A stretch of 16,942 bases of DNA from Prolixibacteraceae bacterium (GCA_016930735.1 JAFGGF010000227.1:1-16942), one strand, 5' to 3'. Positions 7,281 through 14,251 are shown, counted from the stretch's first letter. Numbers and translations are program-made. Notes: generated by a model not told the origin, from the letters alone.

Positions 7281-7700
7281 TTATTTCAGTTTCCTTCCTT
7301 CAAAATACTCCAGCATTTCCTTCCATTCCGCAGGTATTTCAATCGATTCCTTTTTTGAATAATCAAAACAAACCATAACAGTTTTTCCGGCAGCCACTGG
7401 TTCTTCCTGCCCTTCTTTTAAAACAAGCTGGACCATATTCAGGCTTTTTTCTCCCAGGGTTTCAACTTTTGTGGTTATCGATATTTTATCATCAAGGAAT
7501 ACAGGGCTGAAAAAATCGACCTGTATCCCGGCAATAACAAAACCCTTCTTTTTCCAATCAATATTTTGTTTGAAACAATCTTTAAAATATTCAATTCGTG
7601 CCCTGTCAAAATATTCCTGGTATACCGCATTGTTTACATGCCCGACAATATCTATGTCGTTAAACCGGATTTGAATCGGCAGGATATGTTTGTGTTTCAT
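7281..7700 (-). CDS. Hotdog-fold acyl-CoA thioesterase (4HBT/YbgC-FadM-like)
   Basis: The 139-residue protein is a single hotdog domain. The signature RFNDIDIVGHVNNAVYQEYF (residues 12-31) contains the conserved Asp pair (D15, D17) and the GHVNN loop used by 4-hydroxybenzoyl-CoA-thioesterase-like enzymes. Later parts fit the family (VDFFSPVFLDDKISITTKVETLGEKS; AAGKTVMVCFDYSKKES). It probably hydrolyses a cytoplasmic acyl-CoA thioester; chain length and role are not readable. It lies alone on the minus strand and converges with rimM with no base between the two stop codons. Upstream only a weak AACATTTG-like element (7750-7757) is seen. Confidence 0.88.
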   Translation of the reverse strand: MKHKHILPIQIRFNDIDIVGHVNNAVYQEYFDRARIEYFKDCFKQNIDWKKKGFVIAGIQVDFFSPVFLDDKISITTKVETLGEKSLNMVQLVLKEGQEEPVAAGKTVMVCFDYSKKESIEIPAEWKEMLEYFEGRKLK

Positions 7701-7795
7701 TTCAGATTTTTTGTAAAGGAAGAATTTTTATATAAAAAGTGCAACTTATCAAATGTTTAATCGTCTTAACTTAAATAATCTAAAAATAATAAATC

Positions 7796-8503
7796 ATGAA
7801 AACGAAACTTTTTGCTCTTCTTGTCTTAATCTCAGGACTTTTTATCACATTTCAGGCATCTGCAGAAAAGGAAAAACGAGATGTCCCGTCATTTACTGAA
7901 ATTTCACTTCGTGTACCAGGTGTTTTATATATTAAACAGGGGAATAGCCAAAGTGTTGAAATTGAGGCAAAATCAACGACTCTTGAAAAAATTGAAACTG
8001 AAGTCAAAGGTGGTGAATTAATTATAAAATTTGAAAATGAACGTTTTTTCTGGCGGAATTTCAAACCGGGAGAAATAGAAATTAACATTACAGTCCCTGA
8101 AATTGAAGCACTTGGTATTTCCGGGTCGGGAGATATTATTGCACAGGATAGAATTGAAACCGGTTCGATGGATCTGTCAATCAGTGGAAGCGGAGACATT
8201 AAACTCGCGGATCTGAAAGCCAGCAGAGTGAAAGCCTCAATATCCGGCTCTGGCGATATTGCAGTTGAAGGAGGTGGCGCCGGTGAAGCATCTGTTTCAA
8301 TTTCAGGTTCCGGCAATGTGGATATGGAAAATTTTGAGGCAAAAGATGTTTCGGTAAGGGTTTCAGGATCAGGAAATGCAAGGATTTCTGCATCAGATAA
8401 TCTGGAAGTCAGGGTTGCAGGTTCCGGCGATGTTTATTATACAGGTAATCCGAATATTGATTCTTCAGTTGCCGGATCAGGTTCGATAAAAAAGATCAGG
8501 TAA
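7796..8503 (+). CDS. Head-GIN domain (DUF2807) exported protein
   Basis: The 235-residue product has a signal peptide with an AxA site (MKTKLFALLVLISGLFITFQASA, cleavage near 23). The mature part is a DUF2807 head-GIN domain, usually called a putative auto-transporter adhesin although it carries no transporter. It starts with the typical VPSFTEISLRVPGVLYIKQG. The motif GSG-D/N recurs from residues 110, 131, 151, 171, 191, 209 and 227, close to every 20 residues, as expected for successive turns of a beta-helix. The family is widespread in Bacteroidota and its function is not established. No terminator is evident in the 89 bases before mscL. Confidence 0.9.
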   Translation: MKTKLFALLVLISGLFITFQASAEKEKRDVPSFTEISLRVPGVLYIKQGNSQSVEIEAKSTTLEKIETEVKGGELIIKFENERFFWRNFKPGEIEINITVPEIEALGISGSGDIIAQDRIETGSMDLSISGSGDIKLADLKASRVKASISGSGDIAVEGGGAGEASVSISGSGNVDMENFEAKDVSVRVSGSGNARISASDNLEVRVAGSGDVYYTGNPNIDSSVAGSGSIKKIR

Positions 8504-8527
8504 AAATTTCTTTTTGTTCAAACCATA

Positions 8528-8555
8528 TTGGTAGTATAAATGTTTTTATTTTTTG
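8528..8555 (+). promoter_or_regulatory. Possible mscL promoter
   Basis: TTG at 8528-8530 is followed after 16 bases by TATTTTTTG (8547-8555), which is the -7 consensus with one extra T. It lies 37 bases before the mscL ATG. Confidence 0.35.
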
Positions 8556-8592
8556 TAACTTACATTAAATAATTAACTTAAAACTGTTTAAT

Positions 8593-8994
8593 ATGGGAAT
8601 GTTAAAAGAATTCAAAGGATTTATTATGAAAGGCAACGTCCTGGATTTGGCCGTTGCTGTTATCATTGGTGCCGCATTTGGTAAAATAATAACTTCGTTT
8701 GTTAACGATATTTTAATGCCGCCAATTGGTTTATTATTAGGAAATGTCGATTTCAGTGATTTATCGGTTGTTTTAAAAGAAGCTGTTGGTGAAACACCGG
8801 CTGTTACTTTAAAGTATGGCGTGTTTATAAATACTGTTATTGATTTTCTGATTATAGGTTTTGCAATTTTTCTGGTTTTAAAAGCCTATAATAAAACTCA
8901 AAAGAAAAAAGAAGAAGCTCCAAAAGCTCCACCTGCACCTTCAAAAGAAGAAGTCCTGTTGACTGAAATCAGGGATATATTAAAAGAAAAATAG
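8593..8994 (+). CDS. mscL: Large-conductance mechanosensitive channel MscL
   Basis: MscL is a homopentameric inner-membrane pore that opens on high membrane tension to release solutes during hypo-osmotic shock. The 133-residue protein has the amphipathic N-terminal helix and TM1 (MLKEFKGFIMKGNVLDLAVAVIIGAAFGKIITS in sequence), a conserved FVNDILMPPIGLL, a short periplasmic loop, TM2 (about 75-100, VFINTVIDFLIIGFAIFLVLKAYN), and a basic then Pro/Ala-rich linker. It ends with the cytoplasmic bundle helix (EEVLLTEIRDILKEK). All parts are in place and the length is typical. A strong hairpin follows. Confidence 0.96.
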   Translation: MGMLKEFKGFIMKGNVLDLAVAVIIGAAFGKIITSFVNDILMPPIGLLLGNVDFSDLSVVLKEAVGETPAVTLKYGVFINTVIDFLIIGFAIFLVLKAYNKTQKKKEEAPKAPPAPSKEEVLLTEIRDILKEK

Positions 8995-9011
8995 AATCAG
9001 GATCATATACT

Positions 9012-9046
9012 ATAAAGGCTGCTCAAAAGGCAGCCTTTATTTTCTG
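9012..9046 (+). terminator. Intrinsic terminator between mscL and tsaC
   Basis: A perfect 11-bp stem, ATAAAGGCTGC (9012-9022) / GCAGCCTTTAT (9030-9040), has the 7-base loop TCAAAAG and is followed by TTTCT on the plus strand. The tsaC stop codon (9037-9039, minus strand) lies within the right arm. The hairpin may serve both genes, although the minus side lacks a good U-tract. Confidence 0.82.
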
Positions 9047-9600
9047 ATAATTTCAATTTTACCTCCCGCCTCAAGTTTTATAATACTTGAAGGATTTGCC
9101 GGGATTATGTCATCCTGCCGGAATTTTACAACATAATCAACTGCCTGTTTGATCTCTTCTGAAATTTCATTAAAAAAAGAGGGTGATTTTTCTCCGCTTT
9201 TATTAGCCGAAGTTGACACCAAAGGTTTTCGGAATCGTTGCAAAAGTTTTGTTGTAAACTCTTCTTTTGTAAACCGGATTCCTATGCTTCCATCCCGGGC
9301 AATAAGATTTTTAGCGAGGTTTTTTGCTTTTGGATAAATAACCGTCAAAGGTGTTGTTGAAATTTCAATCAGGTCCCAGGCAATTTCCGGTACATCATCA
9401 ACATATCGGTCAAGTAAAGCAGGATTTTCCATTAACACTAACATACTTTTTGAATCAATCCGGTTTTTAAGCCTGTAAATCCTTTCAATTGCTTTTTCAT
9501 TGGTGGCATCGCACCCGATTCCCCAGATTGTGTCGGTCGGGTATAGTATTATGCCCCCGTTTTTCAGGACTTCCAGCGAACGGATAACATCTTCATTCAT
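9037..9600 (-). CDS. tsaC: Threonylcarbamoyl-AMP synthase, TsaC/Sua5 (YrdC) family
   Basis: This enzyme makes threonylcarbamoyl-AMP from threonine, bicarbonate and ATP, the first step of the t6A37 modification of ANN-decoding tRNAs. The 187-residue product is a single YrdC domain without a Sua5 C-terminal domain. It has GGIILYPTDTIWGIGCDA (15-32), the basic RLKNRIDSK segment and STSANKSGE late in the chain. The frame continues 29 codons upstream, but those lie inside the preceding glycosyltransferase gene. The ATG at 9600 begins MNEDVIRSLEVLKNGG, as expected for the family, and sits one base after that gene's stop. Confidence 0.93.
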   Translation of the reverse strand: MNEDVIRSLEVLKNGGIILYPTDTIWGIGCDATNEKAIERIYRLKNRIDSKSMLVLMENPALLDRYVDDVPEIAWDLIEISTTPLTVIYPKAKNLAKNLIARDGSIGIRFTKEEFTTKLLQRFRKPLVSTSANKSGEKSPSFFNEISEEIKQAVDYVVKFRQDDIIPANPSSIIKLEAGGKIEIIRK

Positions 9601-9601
9601 A

Positions 9602-10714
9602 CTACAAAATGTTTTTATAAACATCCAAAATTTTTGAGGAAGTTTTTTCCAAGGAGAATTTTTCAGCCCGATTCTTCCCTTTCTCAATTAATTCTTTTCT
9701 GAGGATCTGATCATCCACAATTTTTTTCAATGCAATTCCAATCTCTTCATGATTTCCCGGATCGCAATATAAAGCTGCATTTCCCCCGGTTTCGGGCAAA
9801 CACGAAGTATTGGAAGTCAGGACAGGGCACCCGCAAGCCATTGCTTCAATTATAGGGAGGCCAAATCCTTCATATTCCGAAATATATGCAAGCATTAATG
9901 CATTTCTGTAAAGTGCCGGCAGCTCATCGTCGGAAACCTGATTCAGGATAAATACTTTATCTCCAATCTTGTTTTTTTCTGCAAATTCTGAAATTTTCAG
10001 TGCATATTGTGTTGGTTTACCTATAAAAACCACCGGAGTTTCAATTTGTGCCGAATGAATCCCTTTTAAAATATTCAGTTGGTTCTTCCTTGGCTCAATT
10101 GTCCCGACAGATAAAATGTATTGGTCAGGTAAATTGTATTTTTCCTTCAGGACAGAAAAATCAATACCACTTTCTGAACAGAATCGTTCAGAAATCCCCT
10201 GAAAAACAACTTCAATGCGAGAAGGGTCAACATTAAAAAAGCGAATTATATCTTCTTTTGTCTGGGTACTGATGGCAATTATTTTATTGGCAGCACTGCA
10301 GGCATATTTTACTTTTTGGTAATATATTTTTCGGTCAACCGATTTGTAATACTGCGGGTAATGTAAAAAGATCAGGTCGTGAATGGTAACAACCGATTTT
10401 GTTCCTGTTTTATGAATACCCGAAGGAAGTTCATTAGTCATTCCGTGAAACAGGTCGATTTTATGTTTTTCCAGAATTCCGGAAAGAGAAAAACTGCGCC
10501 AGAGTGACTGGAATATTTTTAAAGCCGGGCTATCGGGTGATACAATATCGAACTCTGATTGTTCCGGGAAAATATCTTTTCGAATTTCAGGAGTAAATAA
10601 GGTATATTCATTTTCAGGAAAATATTTCTTCAGTGAGATCAAAGTATTCCTGCTGTAGTTTCCCAGTCCTGCCCGGTTCAGAAAGGCCCTTTTTGCATCA
10701 AATCCTATTTTCAT
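9602..10714 (-). CDS. Glycosyltransferase family 4 (GT-B fold)
   Basis: The 370-residue protein is a retaining GT-B glycosyltransferase transferring sugar from a nucleotide donor. N-terminal domain: MKIGFDAKRAFLNRAGLGNYSR, with the Gly-rich acceptor-side loop, and VVTIHDLIFLHYP. C-terminal donor domain: ILSVGTIEPRKNQ (200-211), then SEYEGFGLPIIEAMACGCPV, in which E282 and E290 form the EX7E motif. The linkage and sugar are unknown; likely roles are polysaccharide or glycolipid synthesis. It is followed after one base by tsaC, so they are probably co-transcribed. The 57 bases before it contain only a weak TATCTTTA element (10734-10741), so read-through from the decarboxylase gene is possible. 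Confidence 0.93.
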   Translation of the reverse strand: MKIGFDAKRAFLNRAGLGNYSRNTLISLKKYFPENEYTLFTPEIRKDIFPEQSEFDIVSPDSPALKIFQSLWRSFSLSGILEKHKIDLFHGMTNELPSGIHKTGTKSVVTIHDLIFLHYPQYYKSVDRKIYYQKVKYACSAANKIIAISTQTKEDIIRFFNVDPSRIEVVFQGISERFCSESGIDFSVLKEKYNLPDQYILSVGTIEPRKNQLNILKGIHSAQIETPVVFIGKPTQYALKISEFAEKNKIGDKVFILNQVSDDELPALYRNALMLAYISEYEGFGLPIIEAMACGCPVLTSNTSCLPETGGNAALYCDPGNHEEIGIALKKIVDDQILRKELIEKGKNRAEKFSLEKTSSKILDVYKNIL

Positions 10715-10771
10715 AGTAAAATTTCATTTCATATAAAGATACAAAAAGCAAGGAATAAACGGGTTTCTGGT

Positions 10772-12037
10772 TTAAACGCTGAATCCAGGTAAAGATTCAA
10801 AATCGAGAGTAATAAAATGGTCATCAATGGTTTCTGCTCTGCGTATTTGAACCACTTCGCCGTTTTTACGGAGCAATAACTCTGCTGAACGGAGTTTCCC
10901 GTTGTAATTAAAACCCATAGAATGGCCATGTGCACCTGTATCGTGGATTACAACAAGATCACCCTGATTGGTTTCTGGTAATAACCTGTTGATAGCAAAT
11001 TTGTCGTTGTTTTCGCAAAGCGAACCGGTAACATCATACTTTTTATTACACAGCTGCCCTTCTTTTCCGAGCACAGTTATGTGATGGTACGCCCCGTAAA
11101 GTGCCGGCCTCATCAGGTTGTGCATGCTGGCATCCAGTCCTATGTATTTTTTATATGTTTCCTTTATATGGAGAACTGTTGAAATCAGGTAACCAAAAGG
11201 CCCGGTGATCGCCCTGCCTGATTCAAAGAATATTTTGAGCGGTTTTAATCCGTTTTCTGTAATAATTTTAGTGTAAAGGTTTTTTATTCCTCCGCTCATA
11301 AATTCAAGGTCAACCGGCTTATGTTCATTTTTATAAGGAATTCCAATGCCTCCCCCCAGGTTTGCAAATTCAAAACTGATATTTAATTCTTTTGAAATCT
11401 CGGCAATCAGTTCTAAAACAATTTCTGCCGTTTCAATAAAATAATCGGGATCCAGTTCATTGGAAGCAACCATGGTATGTATTCCAAAGCGTTTTACTCC
11501 TTTATCTTTTAATATTTTATATCCTTCAAAAAGCTGTTCGCGGGTAAATCCGTATTTTGAGTCTTCCGGATTTCCAATGATAATATTCCCGTCTTTTAAA
11601 GCTCCCGGATTATACCTGAAACAAACCAAATCGGGCAATCCTGCATGTTTTTCCAGAAAACCGATGTGCGAAATATCATCCAGGTTGATTATTGCACCCA
11701 GGTCCCTTGCCTTCTGAAACTCTTCAGCAGTTGTATCATTCGAAGTAAACATTATTTCTTCACCTTTCATCCCCAGCTTTTCGGTCAGAACCAGTTCTGT
11801 TAAAGAACTGCAGTCGATTCCAAATCCCTGATTGCGTAAAATTTTCATCAGAAACGGGTTTGGAGCTGCTTTAATAGCATAATATTCTTTAAATCCCTGA
11901 TTCCATTGAAAAGCCTGATTGAATTTTTGAGCATATTCTATAATCCCGTTTTCGTCGTACAAGTGGAATGGAGTAGGATATTCAGAAATGATTTTTTCTA
12001 TTTGTTCTTTTGTGAAAGGCAACTTTTTCCGTTTCAT
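10772..12037 (-). CDS. PLP-dependent decarboxylase of the diaminopimelate decarboxylase (LysA) family
   Basis: This is a fold-III (alanine-racemase-like) PLP enzyme of 421 residues. The PLP lysine is K56 in EYYAIKAAPNP. Then come CSSLTEL, the phosphate-binding NLGGGIGIPY (227-235), ESGRAITGP (272-280), LDASMHNLMRPALYGAYHH (301-319), the dimer-interface C341-E342 and GAHGHSMGFNYN (368-379). These match DapDC, which makes lysine from meso-diaminopimelate. Differences exist: the usual HIGSQ is HTMVASN (H187 kept) and CESxD is CENND. A related amino-acid decarboxylase specificity is therefore possible, so lysA is not assigned outright. It has its own likely promoter at 12062-12069. Confidence 0.85.
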   Translation of the reverse strand: MKRKKLPFTKEQIEKIISEYPTPFHLYDENGIIEYAQKFNQAFQWNQGFKEYYAIKAAPNPFLMKILRNQGFGIDCSSLTELVLTEKLGMKGEEIMFTSNDTTAEEFQKARDLGAIINLDDISHIGFLEKHAGLPDLVCFRYNPGALKDGNIIIGNPEDSKYGFTREQLFEGYKILKDKGVKRFGIHTMVASNELDPDYFIETAEIVLELIAEISKELNISFEFANLGGGIGIPYKNEHKPVDLEFMSGGIKNLYTKIITENGLKPLKIFFESGRAITGPFGYLISTVLHIKETYKKYIGLDASMHNLMRPALYGAYHHITVLGKEGQLCNKKYDVTGSLCENNDKFAINRLLPETNQGDLVVIHDTGAHGHSMGFNYNGKLRSAELLLRKNGEVVQIRRAETIDDHFITLDFESLPGFSV

Positions 12038-12061
12038 AATATTATCAGAATATTTTTGTTA

Positions 12062-12069
12062 CAAATGTA
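12062..12069 (-). promoter_or_regulatory. Putative promoter of the decarboxylase gene, -7 element
   Basis: The minus strand reads TACATTTG, a full TAnnTTTG match, 24 bases before the ATG at 12037. A clear -33 TTG is not seen. Confidence 0.5.
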
Positions 12070-12136
12070 TTAAAACAGGTCATTTTTTGATTTGTTCTGT
12101 TAAAAAACCGGATTATTTAATTAAAATGTGAAGTTA

Positions 12137-12934
12137 TCAAATCTGGATTTCAAGGTAATATCCGTTGTGTTTCCTGATATTAATTACCGAATCGTTTTCT
12201 AAGATCAGGTATTGCCCTTTAATACCTGAAAGGATTCCATCGATTTCAGGATTTTTGTCAAAAGACAGGCTTGTAACCTTTTCAGGAAATTGAATTACCG
12301 GATAATTTATTGTGGTTATTTTATTTTCTTCAGAATAATATTTCTGAAGTTCTGAAGGCAGTTTTTCTAAGATTGCAGATTTTTCACTTTTCAGGTCAGT
12401 ATCTTTAGCAATTTCGTTTTTGAGCATCGCCCTCCAGTTGGTTTTATCTGTGTAAAATTTTTTCAGCCAGGTTTCAATAATTCCGGCAATGTGCCTGTTC
12501 GGAGTTTTAGCCAGAATAATTGCTGCACTTGCCCCCTGGTCGATCCAGCGGGTTGGTACCTGATGAAATCTGGTTACTCCTACTTTAATTTCATTCGATA
12601 ATGCAAGGTAAACATAATGGTCGATCAGGTCATGCTTTTTTGCCCACTCCATATCACGTGCGATACCCAGGTGGGCTTTTGATAATTCGGGACGCAATAC
12701 CGATTCGCTGGCTTCTGGTGCTGTTTGCATACAACTAAAACAAAATCCCTGTCCAAACGATGTTTTGGTTTGTTTTCCGCACGAAATACAATTGATTTGC
12801 CCTGTAAAACAGATTTTTAAATGTTTACCTAAGAAGGCATTCATTTTTATTTCATTGTCACCAATGGGTAAAATGTACTGTACCGGATCGGCAAGTTCCG
12901 TCCGCATTTTTAAAATATTTCCCTCAATTTTCAT
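12137..12934 (-). CDS. DUF2797 domain protein with a zinc-ribbon-like motif
   Basis: The 265-residue cytoplasmic protein matches my recollection of DUF2797 proteins. Four cysteines in two CxxC pairs (C49, C52, C65, C68) suggest a zinc ribbon. A segment then follows with YVYL (107-110), IKVGVTR (116-122), TRWIDQGA (128-135) and GIIETWLKKFY (151-161). This order of Tyr, [K/Y]-[I/V]-G-x-T, Arg and Glu resembles GIY-YIG-type nucleases; the resemblance is my inference, not an established assignment. The C-terminal 100 residues are a separate, beta-rich part with no recognised motif. The function is unknown. Its ATG lies 2 bases after the stop of the upstream ATPase gene, and no promoter is seen between them. 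Confidence 0.8.
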   Translation of the reverse strand: MKIEGNILKMRTELADPVQYILPIGDNEIKMNAFLGKHLKICFTGQINCISCGKQTKTSFGQGFCFSCMQTAPEASESVLRPELSKAHLGIARDMEWAKKHDLIDHYVYLALSNEIKVGVTRFHQVPTRWIDQGASAAIILAKTPNRHIAGIIETWLKKFYTDKTNWRAMLKNEIAKDTDLKSEKSAILEKLPSELQKYYSEENKITTINYPVIQFPEKVTSLSFDKNPEIDGILSGIKGQYLILENDSVINIRKHNGYYLEIQI

Positions 12935-12936
12935 TT

Positions 12937-14055
12937 TTAATAAAAGATTCCCTGCTTATGAACGTTTTTCTTTATCCATAAGTTTAACAGAGGATCGCTC
13001 AGGCGATGGTTTTTATCATTGCCAACAATCAATGTACCATTGCCTAGCAGGGTTTTCAGCGAGCGGTAGATATTTACATTAGAATTCCGAAGAGATGAAT
13101 AGACACCTGTTTTATCCTTTGTCAGTACTAAAACGGTTTTAATATGTTGTTTACTTGTTGCAATTTCTTCCCAGGTTTTTTCAAGGAAATCCTTTTCTGA
13201 AAGTACCATCCTTTCCAGTAGGTCATCGAATTCAGGCAACTTTTGATTTATTAAATGGTAAATAATAGTCTCCTGCAACGCAAGTTGTGAATAATAAGGA
13301 TGTCCGTTTGTAAAATCAATTACAGAATTTGTAAATGATTCAGGAACCTGAATATGATGGTGTTCAAATTGTTCTTTGTAGAAGTTTTTTAATAAAGCTA
13401 TATTAATTTCAGCAAATGTAATTTTTCGGGCCAGGCGGTTAAATGGTGCTTTAATGCCTTCAAAAAGGTCATTCATAATTAAATCGTAACTGCCTGTAAA
13501 AAGGTAAGAAGTATTTAAATGATTTTTGAATTTCGATTTCAGGATTTTAGTCAATCTGCCATCATCCAGTTTTCTATAGTCGCCGAATTCATCAAAAACA
13601 AATAATATCCTGCGCCTGTTTTTTATCGAATACTGTTCAATAAAATCAATACAGTTCCCAAGCAGGTCATAATTATCGACCGAATTTTTATTAAACTCAT
13701 ATAAAAAGTCGTATTCATTCATGAGAGATTTTAATTCAGGATATTTCTGAATATTTTCCTTATCGTAAATTACATCCCTGAAATCCTGTTCCAATCCGGT
13801 ATTTTCAAGCAATGTTTCTATAATTTCCAATGCAAACCGGTTGATTGATGTTACTGTAAATACATCAACATAGGCTATGAAAAAATTCCTTGATTTTAAT
13901 TTTTTGAAAATTTCATAAACAAATGAGGTTTTACCAAACCGTCGAGGGGCAGTCAGAAATACATTTTGCCCTAAGCGGAATTGCTCAATTGCAAATTCGA
14001 TTTCTTTTTTTCTGCCAATAAAATTATCACCAAGATCAGGATTAAATAAAAACAT
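12937..14055 (-). CDS. P-loop ATPase of the PF01637 (ATPase_2/STAND-like) type
   Basis: The 372-residue protein opens with FIGRKKEIEFAI (12-23), the usual start of this family. Walker A is TAPRRFGKTSF (35-45, Lys42). Walker B is ILFVFDEFGDY (150-160, D155, E156), and a sensor-like FTGSYD is at 186-191. The later part is helical, followed by a probable winged-helix region at about 300-360 (HIKTVLVLTKDKTGVYSSL; NVNIYRSLKTLLGNGTLIVG; HRLSDPLLNLWI). Such ATPases are regulatory or accessory in bacteria and most are uncharacterised. It is the first gene of a probable two-gene transcript with the DUF2797 gene. The leader contains two potential hairpins and a TAATTTTG promoter element. Confidence 0.88.
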   Translation of the reverse strand: MFLFNPDLGDNFIGRKKEIEFAIEQFRLGQNVFLTAPRRFGKTSFVYEIFKKLKSRNFFIAYVDVFTVTSINRFALEIIETLLENTGLEQDFRDVIYDKENIQKYPELKSLMNEYDFLYEFNKNSVDNYDLLGNCIDFIEQYSIKNRRRILFVFDEFGDYRKLDDGRLTKILKSKFKNHLNTSYLFTGSYDLIMNDLFEGIKAPFNRLARKITFAEINIALLKNFYKEQFEHHHIQVPESFTNSVIDFTNGHPYYSQLALQETIIYHLINQKLPEFDDLLERMVLSEKDFLEKTWEEIATSKQHIKTVLVLTKDKTGVYSSLRNSNVNIYRSLKTLLGNGTLIVGNDKNHRLSDPLLNLWIKKNVHKQGIFY

Positions 14056-14084
14056 TTCGCCGCACCATTTTAAAAAGGGCGAAA
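14055..14084 (-). promoter_or_regulatory. Inverted repeat covering the ATPase start codon
   Basis: TTTCGCC (14055-14061) and GGCGAAA (14078-14084) form a perfect 7-bp stem with a 16-base loop. The right end on the minus strand includes the A of the ATG, so folding in the mRNA could hide the start. It could also be a DNA operator. No experimental support is available. Confidence 0.4.
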
Positions 14085-14104
14085 AAGATAATCTATTTTA
14101 TCTT
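14085..14104 (-). promoter_or_regulatory. Inverted repeat in the ATPase leader
   Basis: AAGATAA (14085-14091) and TTATCTT (14098-14104) pair perfectly around a 6-base loop. On the minus strand the stem is followed by TTT then CGCC, like a weak attenuator. The stem has only one G-C pair, so it may not be stable. Confidence 0.3.
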
Positions 14105-14109
14105 AAATG

Positions 14110-14117
14110 CAAAATTA
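14110..14117 (-). promoter_or_regulatory. Putative promoter of the ATPase-DUF2797 unit, -7 element
   Basis: The minus strand reads TAATTTTG, matching TAnnTTTG, 54 bases before the ATG at 14055. No convincing -33 TTG is seen. Confidence 0.45.
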
Positions 14118-14175
14118 TTTCAGATAAATTATTTCTAAAATATATGTCTTAAGTGTCTTTTAACATGATAAATAC

Positions 14176-14214
14176 AACAATACATCTTTTGTATAGTACA
14201 TTGAATGTATTGTT
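14176..14214. repeat. 10-bp inverted repeat in the intergenic region
   Basis: AACAATACAT (14176-14185) and ATGTATTGTT (14205-14214) pair perfectly across a 19-base spacer. It lies 37 bases beyond the stop of the SDR gene. On the plus strand it is followed by TTTTC, on the minus strand by no U-tract. It could be a weak terminator or a protein-binding site. Confidence 0.45.
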
Positions 14215-14251
14215 TTTCAGTAATTTTTATAGTTAAATAGAGGCATTGACA

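Noticed and set aside
7852..8316. 154-codon minus-strand open frame
   Set aside because: It is a Pro/Ser/Ile-rich shadow of the repeated GSG codons of the head-GIN gene.
8120..8490. CRISPR-like or DNA-level tandem repeat with about 60-bp spacing
   Set aside because: The similarity is confined to GSG-D/N codons with synonymous differences, in frame in a protein with a signal peptide; there are no identical repeats.
9601..9687. N-terminal extension of the TsaC frame into the glycosyltransferase gene
   Set aside because: It lies wholly within the 3' end of the glycosyltransferase coding region and the YrdC domain starts properly from the ATG at 9600.
10729..10775. GTTTAAAC palindrome near the decarboxylase stop codon as a terminator
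   Set aside because: The eight-base AT-rich palindrome has no loop and no T-run behind it.
13020..14055. ATPase as transposition helper or part of a mobile element
   Set aside because: No transposase, integrase, terminal repeats or target-site duplications are visible around it.
12137..14055. Calling the ATPase/DUF2797 pair an anti-phage defence system
   Set aside because: No other defence genes are nearby, the surroundings are housekeeping, and the nuclease idea for DUF2797 rests on a motif resemblance only.
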